Part shown: in pieces, positions 35,702 to 42,758 of the stretch | How positions within the stretch are numbered: position 1 is the first letter of the stretch | Layout of the letters: each line of letters opens with the position of its first letter | From: a virus | DNA length: 64,000 bases | IMG/VR virus record: IMGVR_UViG_3300030328_001739 | Coordinates: 1-64,000 of that record | Reading direction: 5' to 3' (one strand) | Notes under the pieces: model-generated | Databases searched by the model: none | What the model saw: the letters and a program-made list of their open reading frames with translations, nothing else | What the model was told of the DNA's origin: nothing | Made by a program: the position numbers and the translations under genes

Positions 35702-35793
35702 TGAAGGTCGGAGGGGAGGATAAAACATATGACGACAGGGGGGAAATTAATAGTAACAAAAAACCCCTGAAAAATAAAAACCTCCGACCTTCA
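35702..35793 (-). ncRNA. Structured leader or small RNA with 13-bp closing stem
   Basis: TGAAGGTCGGAGG (35702-35714) is perfectly complementary to CCTCCGACCTTCA (35781-35793). A nested CAGGGG/CCCCTG stem lies at 35736-35741 and 35764-35769. A TATA box 29 nt upstream would start transcription at 35794, the first base before the stem. The transcript would begin with a 15-codon frame (35749-35794). It is either a regulatory leader for the 34927 gene or a free small RNA. Confidence 0.5.
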
Positions 35794-35794
35794 T
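35749..35794 (-). CDS. Possible 15-codon leader peptide
   Basis: ATG at 35794 lies 29 nt from the TATA box and opens MKVGGFYFSGVFCYY followed by TAA. The frame covers the 5' arm of the structured leader, so its translation would unfold the stem, as in attenuation. This is an inference from layout; no peptide evidence is available. Confidence 0.3.
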
Positions 35795-35812
35795 TTATAG
35801 TGTGTAATGGTT

Positions 35813-35825
35813 CTCCATATAAACC
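35813..35825 (-). promoter_or_regulatory. TATA box of the structured leader
   Basis: Minus-strand AGGTTTATATGGAG. TTTATATG begins at 35823, 29 nt before the ATG at 35794. It lies at the stop codon of the upstream gene. Confidence 0.5.
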
Positions 35826-36130
35826 TAGTTGCTATCCAAATAATCTATTAGAAATAAACCAGTTTTGGCTGTCTTTTCTTTACCAACTGTTGGTGTGTAT
35901 TTGACTGGTCTAGGTAACGGTACTGCGAAACCCGCAAGTACACATTTAGGACAGGCTTTGACCTTTAGTGCGGCCTCGTTGCTAAGATATTTCTGCGGCC
36001 ATGAGCCTTCTTCTAGCATATCACATTGTTTGACTCGTACAGTACGGGTATAATCTCCCTTACCAACGGTCTTAGTGGTCCAACTATGGTACATTGGTGT
36101 ACCAACCACAACATCGTAATTTTCACTCAT
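35825..36130 (-). CDS. Small zinc-knuckle protein with Walker-A-like C-terminus, 101 aa
   Basis: ATG 36130 (MSENYDVVVG) is preceded by AGGTGG and overlaps the stop of the 59-aa gene upstream; a longer in-frame start at 36238 would overlap that gene entirely. A CPKC knuckle is near residue 69. The last 19 residues include TVGKEKTAKTGLFLIDYL, nearly identical to the P-loop region AVGKENTAKTGLLIDL of the RecA-like ATPase (25808). It lacks the rest of an ATPase domain, so it may be a remnant or a decoy. Confidence 0.55.
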   Translation of the reverse strand: MSENYDVVVGTPMYHSWTTKTVGKGDYTRTVRVKQCDMLEEGSWPQKYLSNEAALKVKACPKCVLAGFAVPLPRPVKYTPTVGKEKTAKTGLFLIDYLDSN

Positions 36131-36302
36131 GGCAACCACCTTGATTTTTATCATTTTTTTGATAGATATAATATAGACCCTTATTCGGCCCTCTTCCAAT
36201 TTTTCTTTTATACAACCCGCCACCATATAATTTTCCAAACTTAGCCATCAAATTATCAGCCGTCTTTTCTGTGTATGGTAATAACCACAATCTTTCACTC
36301 AT
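36123..36302 (-). CDS. Small basic protein, 59 aa
   Basis: ATG 36302 has AGGTGA six bases upstream and ends at TGA 36123-36125, overlapping the next start. The product (MSERLWLLPYTEKTADNLMA..., then FGKLYGGGLYKRKIGRGPNKG) is basic and glycine-rich in the middle. The good ribosome site and exact tiling with both neighbours support it. The function is unknown. Confidence 0.5.
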   Translation of the reverse strand: MSERLWLLPYTEKTADNLMAKFGKLYGGGLYKRKIGRGPNKGLYYIYQKNDKNQGGCHE

Positions 36303-36526
36303 TGTTTCACCTCATAATCAGGATGGTTGGTTGGTAGTTTGTGTTTTCTCCTATCGCACATATTCTGTATCAATTTAGCCGAGGATGCTGCCCCTTTTTT
36401 GAATCTTTCTTCTGCAAAGGTATCCCCAACAGGACACATTGACTGCTTCAAATCATCCAAATCTATGCTGTGTAGCAACCATGTCAATATTTCATACTCA
36501 ACGTGAGTGATTGTTTTGGCTCTCAT
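36299..36526 (-). CDS. Small helical protein, 75 aa
   Basis: The gene overlaps the next one by ATGA. Its ribosome site is GAGGGTTGCTAGAATG, in which the Shine-Dalgarno merges with the GTTGCT hexamer. The protein is mostly helical and charged (ITHVEYEILTWLLHSIDLDDL). No family is recognised. Confidence 0.5.
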   Translation of the reverse strand: MRAKTITHVEYEILTWLLHSIDLDDLKQSMCPVGDTFAEERFKKGAASSAKLIQNMCDRRKHKLPTNHPDYEVKQ

Positions 36527-36912
36527 TCTAGCAACCCTCTAACAGTATTGATATTGAATAGTTTGGGGCTTGGTCGCATACTATATCCGTTGTCGAATAT
36601 GTCTTTATCAACGCCTGTTAGGTGTGCAAATACCAACGATGCACAAGTCAATCTAGGGTCTGCTAGTACACTAGCAACCTTTCTTGGGGTTTCTTTTCTA
36701 AACGCATAGGTGTGTAATATAATCCACATACCCATATCATCTAGCAACTCATAAGCCTCCTTGTAGTATTTTTCAGGCATACCTTTCTTTAGAAGTATAT
36801 TGGCTAGTGTTTTCATATCAGAGGCAGGTAGTTTACTCTCGCCTTTGTATATCAACAGGTTGCCGTCTTCTGTGTTGGTAGGTACTAATCTGAACTTCTC
36901 GTACTTACTCAT
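36523..36912 (-). CDS. Unknown early protein, 129 aa
   Basis: The start is ATG 36912 (MSKYEKFRLV), overlapping the preceding stop as ATGAGTAA. The protein is alpha/beta with a helical middle (DMKTLANILLKKGMPEKYYKE). It is followed by the 75-aa gene with ATGA overlap. The function is unknown. Confidence 0.5.
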   Translation of the reverse strand: MSKYEKFRLVPTNTEDGNLLIYKGESKLPASDMKTLANILLKKGMPEKYYKEAYELLDDMGMWIILHTYAFRKETPRKVASVLADPRLTCASLVFAHLTGVDKDIFDNGYSMRPSPKLFNINTVRGLLE

Positions 36913-37213
36913 ATTCCGCACCCATCTCCTCTAACCAATACAACCTTGCTTCTTCGGTTGCTTGTTCTCTTAGGGATGCTAGCGACTCTTGTGCGTATTG
37001 CACGTTTAAGTCTGTATTCACAAGTGTAGGTTCTCCTACTGGTTTTACCCACATAGTTTGTGTTGATAAGGTATCTAGGAAAATATCATTGATGCCATCT
37101 ATACTATATCCTGCATCTCTAGCAACCCACTCAGTAACTAACTCATCAAACATTTGTTGGATAAGTTCGTCTTTACTATCATAGTCATCGAATGATGCTC
37201 TTTCGCCACTCAT
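36905..37213 (-). CDS. Acidic helical protein, 102 aa
   Basis: The protein is strongly acidic (ERASFDDYDSKDELIQQMF, ending LEEMGAEYE) and mostly helical. Its ATG overlaps the stop of the 51-aa gene upstream. Acidic small early proteins in viruses can mimic DNA or block host factors, but nothing here shows that directly. Confidence 0.5.
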   Translation of the reverse strand: MSGERASFDDYDSKDELIQQMFDELVTEWVARDAGYSIDGINDIFLDTLSTQTMWVKPVGEPTLVNTDLNVQYAQESLASLREQATEEARLYWLEEMGAEYE

Positions 37214-37365
37214 TCCATAGCCCCCTCTATATCTTTTAACAACCGTGTGGCTCTGTTGATTAATTTCTTGTCTGCTTTAGCGTCTTTCAATCTATCAGCA
37301 ACCTCTGATATTTTCAAGGATGCTTGAAACATATTCCAATCTCGGTCAATGTTAACTTTACTCAC
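37210..37365 (-). CDS. Small helical protein, 51 aa
   Basis: GTG 37365 overlaps the preceding stop (GTGAGTAA), and the frame ends in ATGA with the next start, so it fills the gap exactly. The product (MSKVNIDRDWNMFQASLKIS...) is a single long amphipathic helical region with many Lys. The function is unknown. Confidence 0.5.
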   Translation of the reverse strand: MSKVNIDRDWNMFQASLKISEVADRLKDAKADKKLINRATRLLKDIEGAME

Positions 37366-37654
37366 TTAACTCACCCCCGTATCTATCTCCATTTGCTTCT
37401 ACTACTGTTATAGGTATGTTGAGTGTTGCTAGCGAATCTAAACCACCTATGAGGGTGAATATAGTTCCTGTTACCATGTGTATATCTATCTCTAGATGGT
37501 CTACTAGACCTGTACCATGAACAGAGTCGTGTGTTTTATCACGTACTGTTATTGCACTTATGTCCTCTACCCGTAGGTATGTCGTTCCGCTTGTCGTTTC
37601 TAGACCTCCTAAAAGGTCGCCTCTTTCTATCTCTACTGTTCTTTTTTTGTTCAT
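37358..37654 (-). CDS. Small beta-rich protein, 98 aa
   Basis: It contains alternating strand-like segments (TYLRVEDISAITVRDKTHD, then VDHLEIDIHMVTGTIFTLI). It ends by overlapping the 51-aa gene. It could be a small beta-barrel. No family is recognised. Confidence 0.5.
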   Translation of the reverse strand: MNKKRTVEIERGDLLGGLETTSGTTYLRVEDISAITVRDKTHDSVHGTGLVDHLEIDIHMVTGTIFTLIGGLDSLATLNIPITVVEANGDRYGGELSE

Positions 37655-37661
37655 TTATTCT

Positions 37662-37952
37662 TCACCTTCTTCTTGATTCAATTTGTTTTTCGCCATTATA
37701 GTATGTATATGACATATATTGTATCGCTCCAATTAGTGCGTGTAACTCAGCCCAATCCACATCATTATCGAAGTTAGCAGTACCATCGTGGTACTTGTCA
37801 TCCTCTACATCAGGGTATGCTGTATGTTTGCACATGACTAATTCATACAAGTCCTCATCATAATCAGCAACCGCCATAATGATATGCTGTGCTATTTCCA
37901 TAGGATTATCATGTGCATTCAAGCCTTCTATCTTTGTCGTTGTTTTCTTCAT
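37662..37952 (-). CDS. Small acidic protein, 96 aa
   Basis: The acidic protein (AVADYDEDLYELVMCKHT, then DVEDDKYHDGTANFDND) ends with a basic KQIESRRR. The ATG is seven bases after a GGAAGAATAA-type site. The family is unknown. Confidence 0.5.
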   Translation of the reverse strand: MKKTTTKIEGLNAHDNPMEIAQHIIMAVADYDEDLYELVMCKHTAYPDVEDDKYHDGTANFDNDVDWAELHALIGAIQYMSYTYYNGEKQIESRRR

Positions 37953-38255
37953 TTATTCTTCCTCCGTGAAGGGTGTTGGTCCCATGTCATGGAATGTTAC
38001 CTTGTATTGTGGACCATGATTAGTTGTTGCTAAATCACGCATCCAAAGAGCGAAGTTGGTATCCTTAAAGTTTCTAACTTCGTATATTATTTCCGTAGTA
38101 CATCCCCATAACTTGAGATATACCATGCACATTGTATCTCCAAGTGCTATACGAGTTATACAGGTAGCGTTGCGGTGTAAGAAATTGTAAAATGCCCTCA
38201 ATTCATTTTCATCGTTGCTAGACCAAGATATTACTATCTGTCCTGATTGTTTCAT
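37953..38255 (-). CDS. Small alpha/beta protein, 100 aa
   Basis: The protein begins MKQSGQIVISWSSNDENEL and resembles a small ferredoxin-like or ACT-like alpha/beta fold (helix ELRAFYNFLHRN, strand TRIALGDTMCMVYL). The start overlaps the preceding stop. The function is unknown. Confidence 0.5.
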   Translation of the reverse strand: MKQSGQIVISWSSNDENELRAFYNFLHRNATCITRIALGDTMCMVYLKLWGCTTEIIYEVRNFKDTNFALWMRDLATTNHGPQYKVTFHDMGPTPFTEEE

Positions 38256-38521
38256 TCCTCTTCCCCTTCCTTTTCTACTTCTGCTACCAGTTCTGCTAGC
38301 AAATCGTTTGTTGTTATTTGTTCTGATAGTTTATTGTGTATGGTTGTTAGGCTTTCATATATACCTACATACTGTGGTTGTAATTCATCCATTCCATCTG
38401 CTCTAAGACTATCAAACAAACCAATCGTAGCCGTAACCACCCATTGGTATCCATGCAACGCTATTACGCCCGTTGCCAACGCATCTGTCAATACTTTTAT
38501 GCTTTTTTCTACTTCATTCAT
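38252..38521 (-). CDS. Small helical protein, 89 aa
   Basis: ATG 38521 has GGAAGTGA upstream; an in-frame GTG at 38530 is possible. A TATA-like GGTTTATATGGGG (38559-38570) lies in the preceding gene and would give a leader of about 18 nt. The protein is all helical, with heptad-like repeats (MDELQPQYVGIYESLTTIH) and an acidic end. The function is unknown. Confidence 0.5.
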   Translation of the reverse strand: MNEVEKSIKVLTDALATGVIALHGYQWVVTATIGLFDSLRADGMDELQPQYVGIYESLTTIHNKLSEQITTNDLLAELVAEVEKEGEEE

Positions 38522-39077
38522 TTTTTTCACTTCCGTTGTTTTTCCGACCTAATGCCCCCATATAAACCCCTTCTATATCGTAAGGTAGGTCTGAAATGTC
38601 CTGCTCTGTAAGAGCATCGTTGCTTAGTAACTTGGATAGGTCGAGTACCCAAGCATCCCCATGTGAACGCATCGTGTGTTCGACTAGGCTTTCATTGATG
38701 TAGGCCTCTACTTCTTGTAGGTCCATACCGTTGACTGTTGCTAGGTGTTGTATTGTAGGCTTGGCTGCACCTACTGATAGGCTTCTGCCTATGTGCTTAC
38801 ATTGGTGGCATAACGGGCATAGTGCTTGAAGTCCTAGCAACGTCTGTATTCTATTCTCTTCATCGTATCCCCATATCTCATGGCATTCTACGTTGTGTTT
38901 GCGGCCTTGTTGCTTACCTGTCGCTCCACAAATCTCACAGACATTACCTGCCTTTTCGTAGCAGTCCTTACGCAACCTATCCCATGTGCAACCACGTACA
39001 AGTGAACGTAAGTTGTTACCGAATGAGTTGCTAGGGATTAATTCGATGCTAAGTATTTTTGTCTTATGATTTACCAT
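38514..39077 (-). CDS. HNH-family endonuclease-like protein, 187 aa
   Basis: The protein has a zinc-bound HNH core: CEICG near residue 47, HNVECHEIW near 61-69 (catalytic-type His), and CPLCHQCKH near 86-94. This is the paired CxxC...CxxC plus His pattern of HNH nucleases such as the McrA/YajD type. The C-terminal roughly 80 residues are helical. It may be a free-standing homing-type endonuclease or a virus nuclease that degrades host DNA or assists packaging. Confidence 0.8.
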   Translation of the reverse strand: MVNHKTKILSIELIPSNSFGNNLRSLVRGCTWDRLRKDCYEKAGNVCEICGATGKQQGRKHNVECHEIWGYDEENRIQTLLGLQALCPLCHQCKHIGRSLSVGAAKPTIQHLATVNGMDLQEVEAYINESLVEHTMRSHGDAWVLDLSKLLSNDALTEQDISDLPYDIEGVYMGALGRKNNGSEKNE

Positions 39078-39835
39078 CTGACAACCTCGTCATTGTTGTT
39101 ATCTGAATCAGGGTCATCATCTAAATCAAACATTTCTGTTTGTTTGTAATCTTCGGGGACATCAATAAAGGTTGCTAAATGTTCTTGGATGCTATCATTT
39201 CTTAACTCTTCCATGTCTGCACCTTCGTGTATTTCCCTAACAACACCGTTCATTCTTTCTGCGTTGTTTTTTAGAAACCCTAAGAAGAAATGAATCTCAT
39301 CGGGAACTTTTGTTGAATCAACAGCCATGAAACCTCTTGAGTCTAACTCGAAACCTGAAACACCTGCTTCTGCGAACTTCTGTATAGCACGTTGCGAGAA
39401 TCTTGTAGCACAACCTAACGTCATGTCAACCTTATCCTCGTCTGACATATCTTCATCATACTTTACCAGTATGTTCATTGGTATGCCTACGTCATACGGA
39501 GCAACGCCACCGAAATCAGTTAGCACTTGTCTTTCGAACAGAGCCATTGTGTATGTCATAATGAAACTTTCAGGAAAGTATCCTGCTTCTTCTTCTGTTC
39601 TTTTGTAAAGTTTAGGTAGCAACTCTTCGAGTAGGTTAATTTCAGCAAATGTGTATTCTTCTAGCAACTGCTGTGGTAACACCTTAGCCTCTAGGTCGTG
39701 TTCTTCTACGCTGTATAATCCGTGTATAGGATGCACAGGTATAGGTAACTCTTCCATTATCGTTGCTAGTAATTTCAACGGGTCCTCATCATCAATCTTT
39801 TTTTCCAAATCTCTTATCCATTTTTGTGTTTTCAT
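39071..39835 (-). CDS. Unknown early protein, 254 aa
   Basis: The start is ATG 39835 (MKTQKWIRDL) with GGAGGAGATGAG upstream, overlapping the preceding stop. It is a helical, acidic protein with a very acidic tail (FDLDDDPDSDNNNDEVV). A central segment (MTLGCATRFSQRAIQKFAEAG) may be a helical bundle. The acidic tail suggests DNA mimicry or protein binding. No family is recognised. Confidence 0.55.
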   Translation of the reverse strand: MKTQKWIRDLEKKIDDEDPLKLLATIMEELPIPVHPIHGLYSVEEHDLEAKVLPQQLLEEYTFAEINLLEELLPKLYKRTEEEAGYFPESFIMTYTMALFERQVLTDFGGVAPYDVGIPMNILVKYDEDMSDEDKVDMTLGCATRFSQRAIQKFAEAGVSGFELDSRGFMAVDSTKVPDEIHFFLGFLKNNAERMNGVVREIHEGADMEELRNDSIQEHLATFIDVPEDYKQTEMFDLDDDPDSDNNNDEVVRW

Positions 39836-40425
39836 TTTCTCATCTCCTCCATTGAAGCCATAGCCCTTAGAAGGGCAGGTAATGGTAGGTTTATTTTTTT
39901 CAAATCTTCCAAAGTAGGTTCTTTGCCTTCGAGTAATCCTCTTCGTAGGCAATTCTCTAGTTCTGTAACGTCATGCCCCTCATCCTTGAGTTGCTTGAGT
40001 ATAGGATTACACTCTAACTCTAACACAAAACAGTTTTCTCTTGCTTTTTGGAATGCTTTTTGGTATTCAGTAGCACTAACATAAGGTTCGTTGCTAGGTT
40101 TGGTTAATATGAAAACCTTACCCCGTATGTATTCCTGCATATCAAGACCCCAGTATTCCATGAAAGTTGAAAGTCCTTCGTTGTAAGGAACTAAAAACCC
40201 CTCCTGTATCGAAGGAGAGAAAGCAACGGCAGTTATTTCTCTAGGTGTTCCTGTTACAGAATCAGGTAACACACGGCCATTGTATTTGTATGTTAGAACC
40301 ATATCTTCGCCAACCATCCTACTGATTACTTTCCAAAAGTCATCGTTGATAGGCTCACCTGAAACAACCGTAGGTTTGTGTTTGTGTTGCGAGGACATCA
40401 TATAACCAACTAAATCCTCACTCAT
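39832..40425 (-). CDS. Unknown early protein, 197 aa
   Basis: It is an alpha/beta protein with a central segment FLVPYNEGLSTFMEYW and a helical C-terminal half ending MASMEEMRK. It overlaps the downstream gene (ATGA). It is one of a tight series of early genes without recognisable motifs. Confidence 0.55.
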   Translation of the reverse strand: MSEDLVGYMMSSQHKHKPTVVSGEPINDDFWKVISRMVGEDMVLTYKYNGRVLPDSVTGTPREITAVAFSPSIQEGFLVPYNEGLSTFMEYWGLDMQEYIRGKVFILTKPSNEPYVSATEYQKAFQKARENCFVLELECNPILKQLKDEGHDVTELENCLRRGLLEGKEPTLEDLKKINLPLPALLRAMASMEEMRK

Positions 40426-40796
40426 AAATACGCCTCCTTACGGATTGCTCTGTACCAATCTTCATCCCTTTGGGCTTCTTTAGGGAACTTTAATGCTCTT
40501 TCCATACAGATGGCTCCGCTTGTGCATGGTTGCATAGCCTTAGCCCCACAAGTAGGACAGGAAACACAATATGTAAACTGCACAAATCCTCTGTTGTTTA
40601 CTATCTGTTGGTATCTAGGATTTATTTTCCTAGTCTCTCTTCTCTCTATCTTAGCAACGTCAACCTGTCCGTTGCTGTCTAGAGGTTTAGCCACTCTTCG
40701 TTGGCGTATAGGCTTAGGCTCGGCCTTGACCGACTGCTTACGCCTACCTCTAATTGCGTTCAGTATTCCATCATAATCAATGTTAAATATATTCAT
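40422..40796 (-). CDS. Zinc-knuckle protein, 124 aa
   Basis: The basic N-terminus (IRGRRKQSVKAEPKPIRQRR) is followed by a cysteine cluster CVSCPTCGAKAMQPC, which with a later Cys (GAICMERA) resembles a zinc ribbon like that in viral transcription factors or the zinc-ribbon of Cys-rich DNA-binding proteins. It probably binds nucleic acid. Confidence 0.55.
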   Translation of the reverse strand: MNIFNIDYDGILNAIRGRRKQSVKAEPKPIRQRRVAKPLDSNGQVDVAKIERRETRKINPRYQQIVNNRGFVQFTYCVSCPTCGAKAMQPCTSGAICMERALKFPKEAQRDEDWYRAIRKEAYL

Positions 40797-40879
40797 TCAT
40801 TTTCCTCCAATTCATCTATTGCGACTACTACATCCTTCTTAAGTTGTTCGCTACTTCTTCTCCAATTCCTGTGAGTCAT
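40793..40879 (-). CDS. Microprotein, 28 aa
   Basis: The frame MTHRNWRRSSEQLKKD... overlaps both neighbours by ATGA, exactly filling the gap. It is basic in its first half and acidic in its second half, like the 26-aa gene at 20541. It has no motif. The exact tiling supports translation. Confidence 0.4.
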   Translation of the reverse strand: MTHRNWRRSSEQLKKDVVVAIDELEENE

Positions 40880-41223
40880 TGAGTATCCTCCTCTACCGAC
40901 TTCCAAAAATCTTCAACGTCTTTCTGTACCTTTTCTAATAGGTCGTACATCTCGCCTTCCATATCCCATATTGTATCTAGTGCATCTCTGTACTTCCTTG
41001 TATGTACGTCGTGTTCATCTAGCAACTCACACGCTTCATCTATGAATGCTGCCGCATCTATCACACGGTTGGTCGAGCGTTCAACATCTCTCTGAATGCC
41101 TAACAACCGCCTTTCTTCTCGTAGGTTTCTAAATCTAGTTAGTTCCTTATCCATACTTTCCACTAGGTCGTATAGTACCCCGTTCTCTGTTGCTTCATCA
41201 ACTAATTTTATTATATCTTCCAT
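40876..41223 (-). CDS. Coiled-coil protein, 115 aa
   Basis: The protein is almost all helix with heptads and is highly charged (LVESMDKELTRFRNLREERR, then WDMEGEMYDLLEKVQKD). It would oligomerise. The function is unknown. It overlaps the 28-aa gene by ATGA. Confidence 0.55.
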   Translation of the reverse strand: MEDIIKLVDEATENGVLYDLVESMDKELTRFRNLREERRLLGIQRDVERSTNRVIDAAAFIDEACELLDEHDVHTRKYRDALDTIWDMEGEMYDLLEKVQKDVEDFWKSVEEDTQ

Positions 41224-41224
41224 T

Positions 41225-41518
41225 TTAGTTCCTCCTTAACATACTGTAAGCCTCTTCGTTGCTAGTGAACATCACAGGCTTAACCCCTCTAGGTGTAGTT
41301 CGTATGAATGCTTTACTTCGCAACGCCCTCCCTAGAAACTGTCCGTATGTAATCGCATATCTGCTAGACCTGTATGACTTGCCGTTTTTGAAAGTCATGT
41401 TCTCATAGATTGTTCTAGCCGTACAAGGTACTTCTCTCTCTAGCAACCATCTTGCACCACATTCCATAGCGGGGCTGCTTACTCTCCTTCGTGCGTGGAT
41501 ACCTACCAACTCACTCAT
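41225..41518 (-). CDS. Winged-helix-like DNA-binding protein, 97 aa
   Basis: It is basic with helix (AMECGARWLLEREVPCTARTIYENM), recognition-like helix (YGQFLGRALRSKAF) and wing (TTPRGVKPVMF). This is the same plan as other small winged-helix proteins in the block. Confidence 0.55.
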   Translation of the reverse strand: MSELVGIHARRRVSSPAMECGARWLLEREVPCTARTIYENMTFKNGKSYRSSRYAITYGQFLGRALRSKAFIRTTPRGVKPVMFTSNEEAYSMLRRN

Positions 41519-41740
41519 TCAATCACCTCTACATCGTCTTAGTTCTTCACGCAACCGCAAGACTTCTGCTAAGAGAAGTGGTGCGTCTTGTATGAGTATG
41601 GCGTTAGCCTCTATTGTTTCCCCATCATTACCGAAGATATTGATAGCCCAATTCCAATCACAATCATCAAGCATCCATTCGCCTTCTGTGTGTCCTTCGT
41701 ATCTGTCTATGATTGCGGCTCGTGTCCATAGTTCAATCAT
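41519..41740 (-). CDS. Small unknown protein, 73 aa
   Basis: The protein is acidic, Trp-rich in the middle (EGEWMLDDCDWNWAINIFG) and ends with a helical LLLAEVLRLREELRRC. It overlaps the DUF3846-like gene. No family is recognised. Confidence 0.5.
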   Translation of the reverse strand: MIELWTRAAIIDRYEGHTEGEWMLDDCDWNWAINIFGNDGETIEANAILIQDAPLLLAEVLRLREELRRCRGD

Positions 41741-42045
41741 TCTTCTTCAACCCCCAAGATTTCAACCCCCAAGATATTATCAAAGTGTGCGACTATTCCT
41801 TTTGGGCTAGCAAGTAACACATCACCTACTATGTACCCATTCGATAGGTAACAAGTTGCTATTTCATTGATTGGCAAACCTAACAACAAGCCTTCTTCGT
41901 TGACAAAGAGTTTACCATCAGGGACAACACATCGGGCTTCGGTATAGTAACCACCTACCGCCTTCTGTATTTCCTCTAAGGTTGGCTCATAGCCTACACT
42001 TATCGTTATTAGTTCTCCATCCGTTGCTATCTTTTCGTATATCAT
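41737..42045 (-). CDS. DUF3846-like protein, 102 aa
   Basis: The pattern AVGGYYTEARCV, then LFVNEEGLLLGLPINEIAT and GYIVGDVLLA matches the DUF3846 family (VGGYIE, NEEGxxxGLPxN, VGDVLV), a small beta-rich protein common in mobile elements with unknown function. The last codons contain a perfect 15-bp tandem duplication (41746-41760 and 41761-41775) giving ILGVEILGVEEE. The ATG has GGAGGAAGAATAA upstream of the neighbouring gene. Confidence 0.6.
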   Translation of the reverse strand: MIYEKIATDGELITISVGYEPTLEEIQKAVGGYYTEARCVVPDGKLFVNEEGLLLGLPINEIATCYLSNGYIVGDVLLASPKGIVAHFDNILGVEILGVEEE

Positions 42046-42297
42046 TTATTCTTCCTCCATTGGTATCTGTACCCAACGCAACTGTTCACCTGTGTCTATG
42101 ATTGCATTAGGTTGATTGTGATGTAGATAGATGACATTCCATCCGTTGCTTAGTGTATCTATATGTGATACGGGAACGTGTATACCTCCGAGTTCATCGG
42201 GTAACTTGACTGTCTGTATATCCCGTAGGGGTACTAGCAACCCGTCTTTCTCAACTATACCCGCATTGATGCGAGGGTCGTATGTGAAATGTTCCAT
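42046..42297 (-). CDS. Small beta-rich protein, 83 aa
   Basis: It contains repeated strand segments (VPLRDIQTVKLPDELGG, then HVPVSHIDTLSNGWNVIY) and ends acidic. It may be a small SH3-like or beta-barrel protein. Its stop directly precedes the start of the DUF3846-like gene. Confidence 0.5.
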   Translation of the reverse strand: MEHFTYDPRINAGIVEKDGLLVPLRDIQTVKLPDELGGIHVPVSHIDTLSNGWNVIYLHHNQPNAIIDTGEQLRWVQIPMEEE

Positions 42298-42459
42298 TTA
42301 TTCATCACCCATCCACATCCTGAATCTTGCAGGAATAACAGTCGTATAGTTACAAGTGCGGCAACACCTACCATCAGCAACGGGTTGAGCATTATGCCCA
42401 TCAAGCCACGAACCTTCGGGTGGGATTGGGTGTTCGCAGATAACACAAGGCTTGCCCAT
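42298..42459 (-). CDS. Zinc-ribbon protein, 53 aa
   Basis: ATG 42459 has GGGGGTTGCTTGA upstream, and the frame ends TAA 42298-42300 directly before the next gene. The product has CVIC near residue 5 and CCRTC near residue 32, a treble-clef or zinc-ribbon layout (PCVICEHPIP..., RCCRTCNY). An overlapping longer frame on the same strand has no such motif, so this one is preferred. It probably binds DNA or RNA. Confidence 0.55.
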   Translation of the reverse strand: MGKPCVICEHPIPPEGSWLDGHNAQPVADGRCCRTCNYTTVIPARFRMWMGDE

Positions 42460-42756
42460 TCAAGCAACCCCCTGTCTACCTGCATAGGGTAAGTCAATAT
42501 CCTTGATTTTCCATACCATGTCTATTGAATCTAATTCGTTGCTATTGAAGTATCCTAGTTCATCGTGCATACCTTGTACGAATCCGAAGCAAGTGCCATC
42601 TTCATCCATCTCGGTTGCGAACCAGTACCAACCTGTGAACGATTCCCAACCCGCCAGTACAGGCAGGTGGGTATCAGGATGAGGAGGCTCGGTTGCTTTG
42701 GAAGCCTCCCCCACATACACATATAGGGAGCCTAGATGCGACACGATTGAAACCAT
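42460..42756 (-). CDS. DUF2958-like protein, 98 aa
   Basis: The segment AGWESFTGWYWFATEMDEDG, then FGFVQG, ELGYFNSNELDSI and a final WKIKDIDL matches the DUF2958 pattern (P...WTWY..E.D....FG.V.G...ELGYFS..EL..I). That family is widespread in phages and plasmids with unknown function. ATG 42756 is preceded by GGGGGTTGCTAAAT, where the ribosome site merges with the GTTGCT motif; a TTG at 42765 is in frame. Confidence 0.65.
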   Translation of the reverse strand: MVSIVSHLGSLYVYVGEASKATEPPHPDTHLPVLAGWESFTGWYWFATEMDEDGTCFGFVQGMHDELGYFNSNELDSIDMVWKIKDIDLPYAGRQGVA

Positions 42757-42758
42757 AT

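Noticed and set aside
38514-39077. HNH gene as part of a group I intron or intein
   Set aside because: Flanking genes are intact, and no split gene or intron structure was seen around it.
42255-42497. An 80-codon minus-strand frame overlapping the 53-aa zinc-ribbon gene
   Set aside because: It has no motif and a poorer start. The other frame has paired CxxC motifs, a ribosome site and exact tiling.
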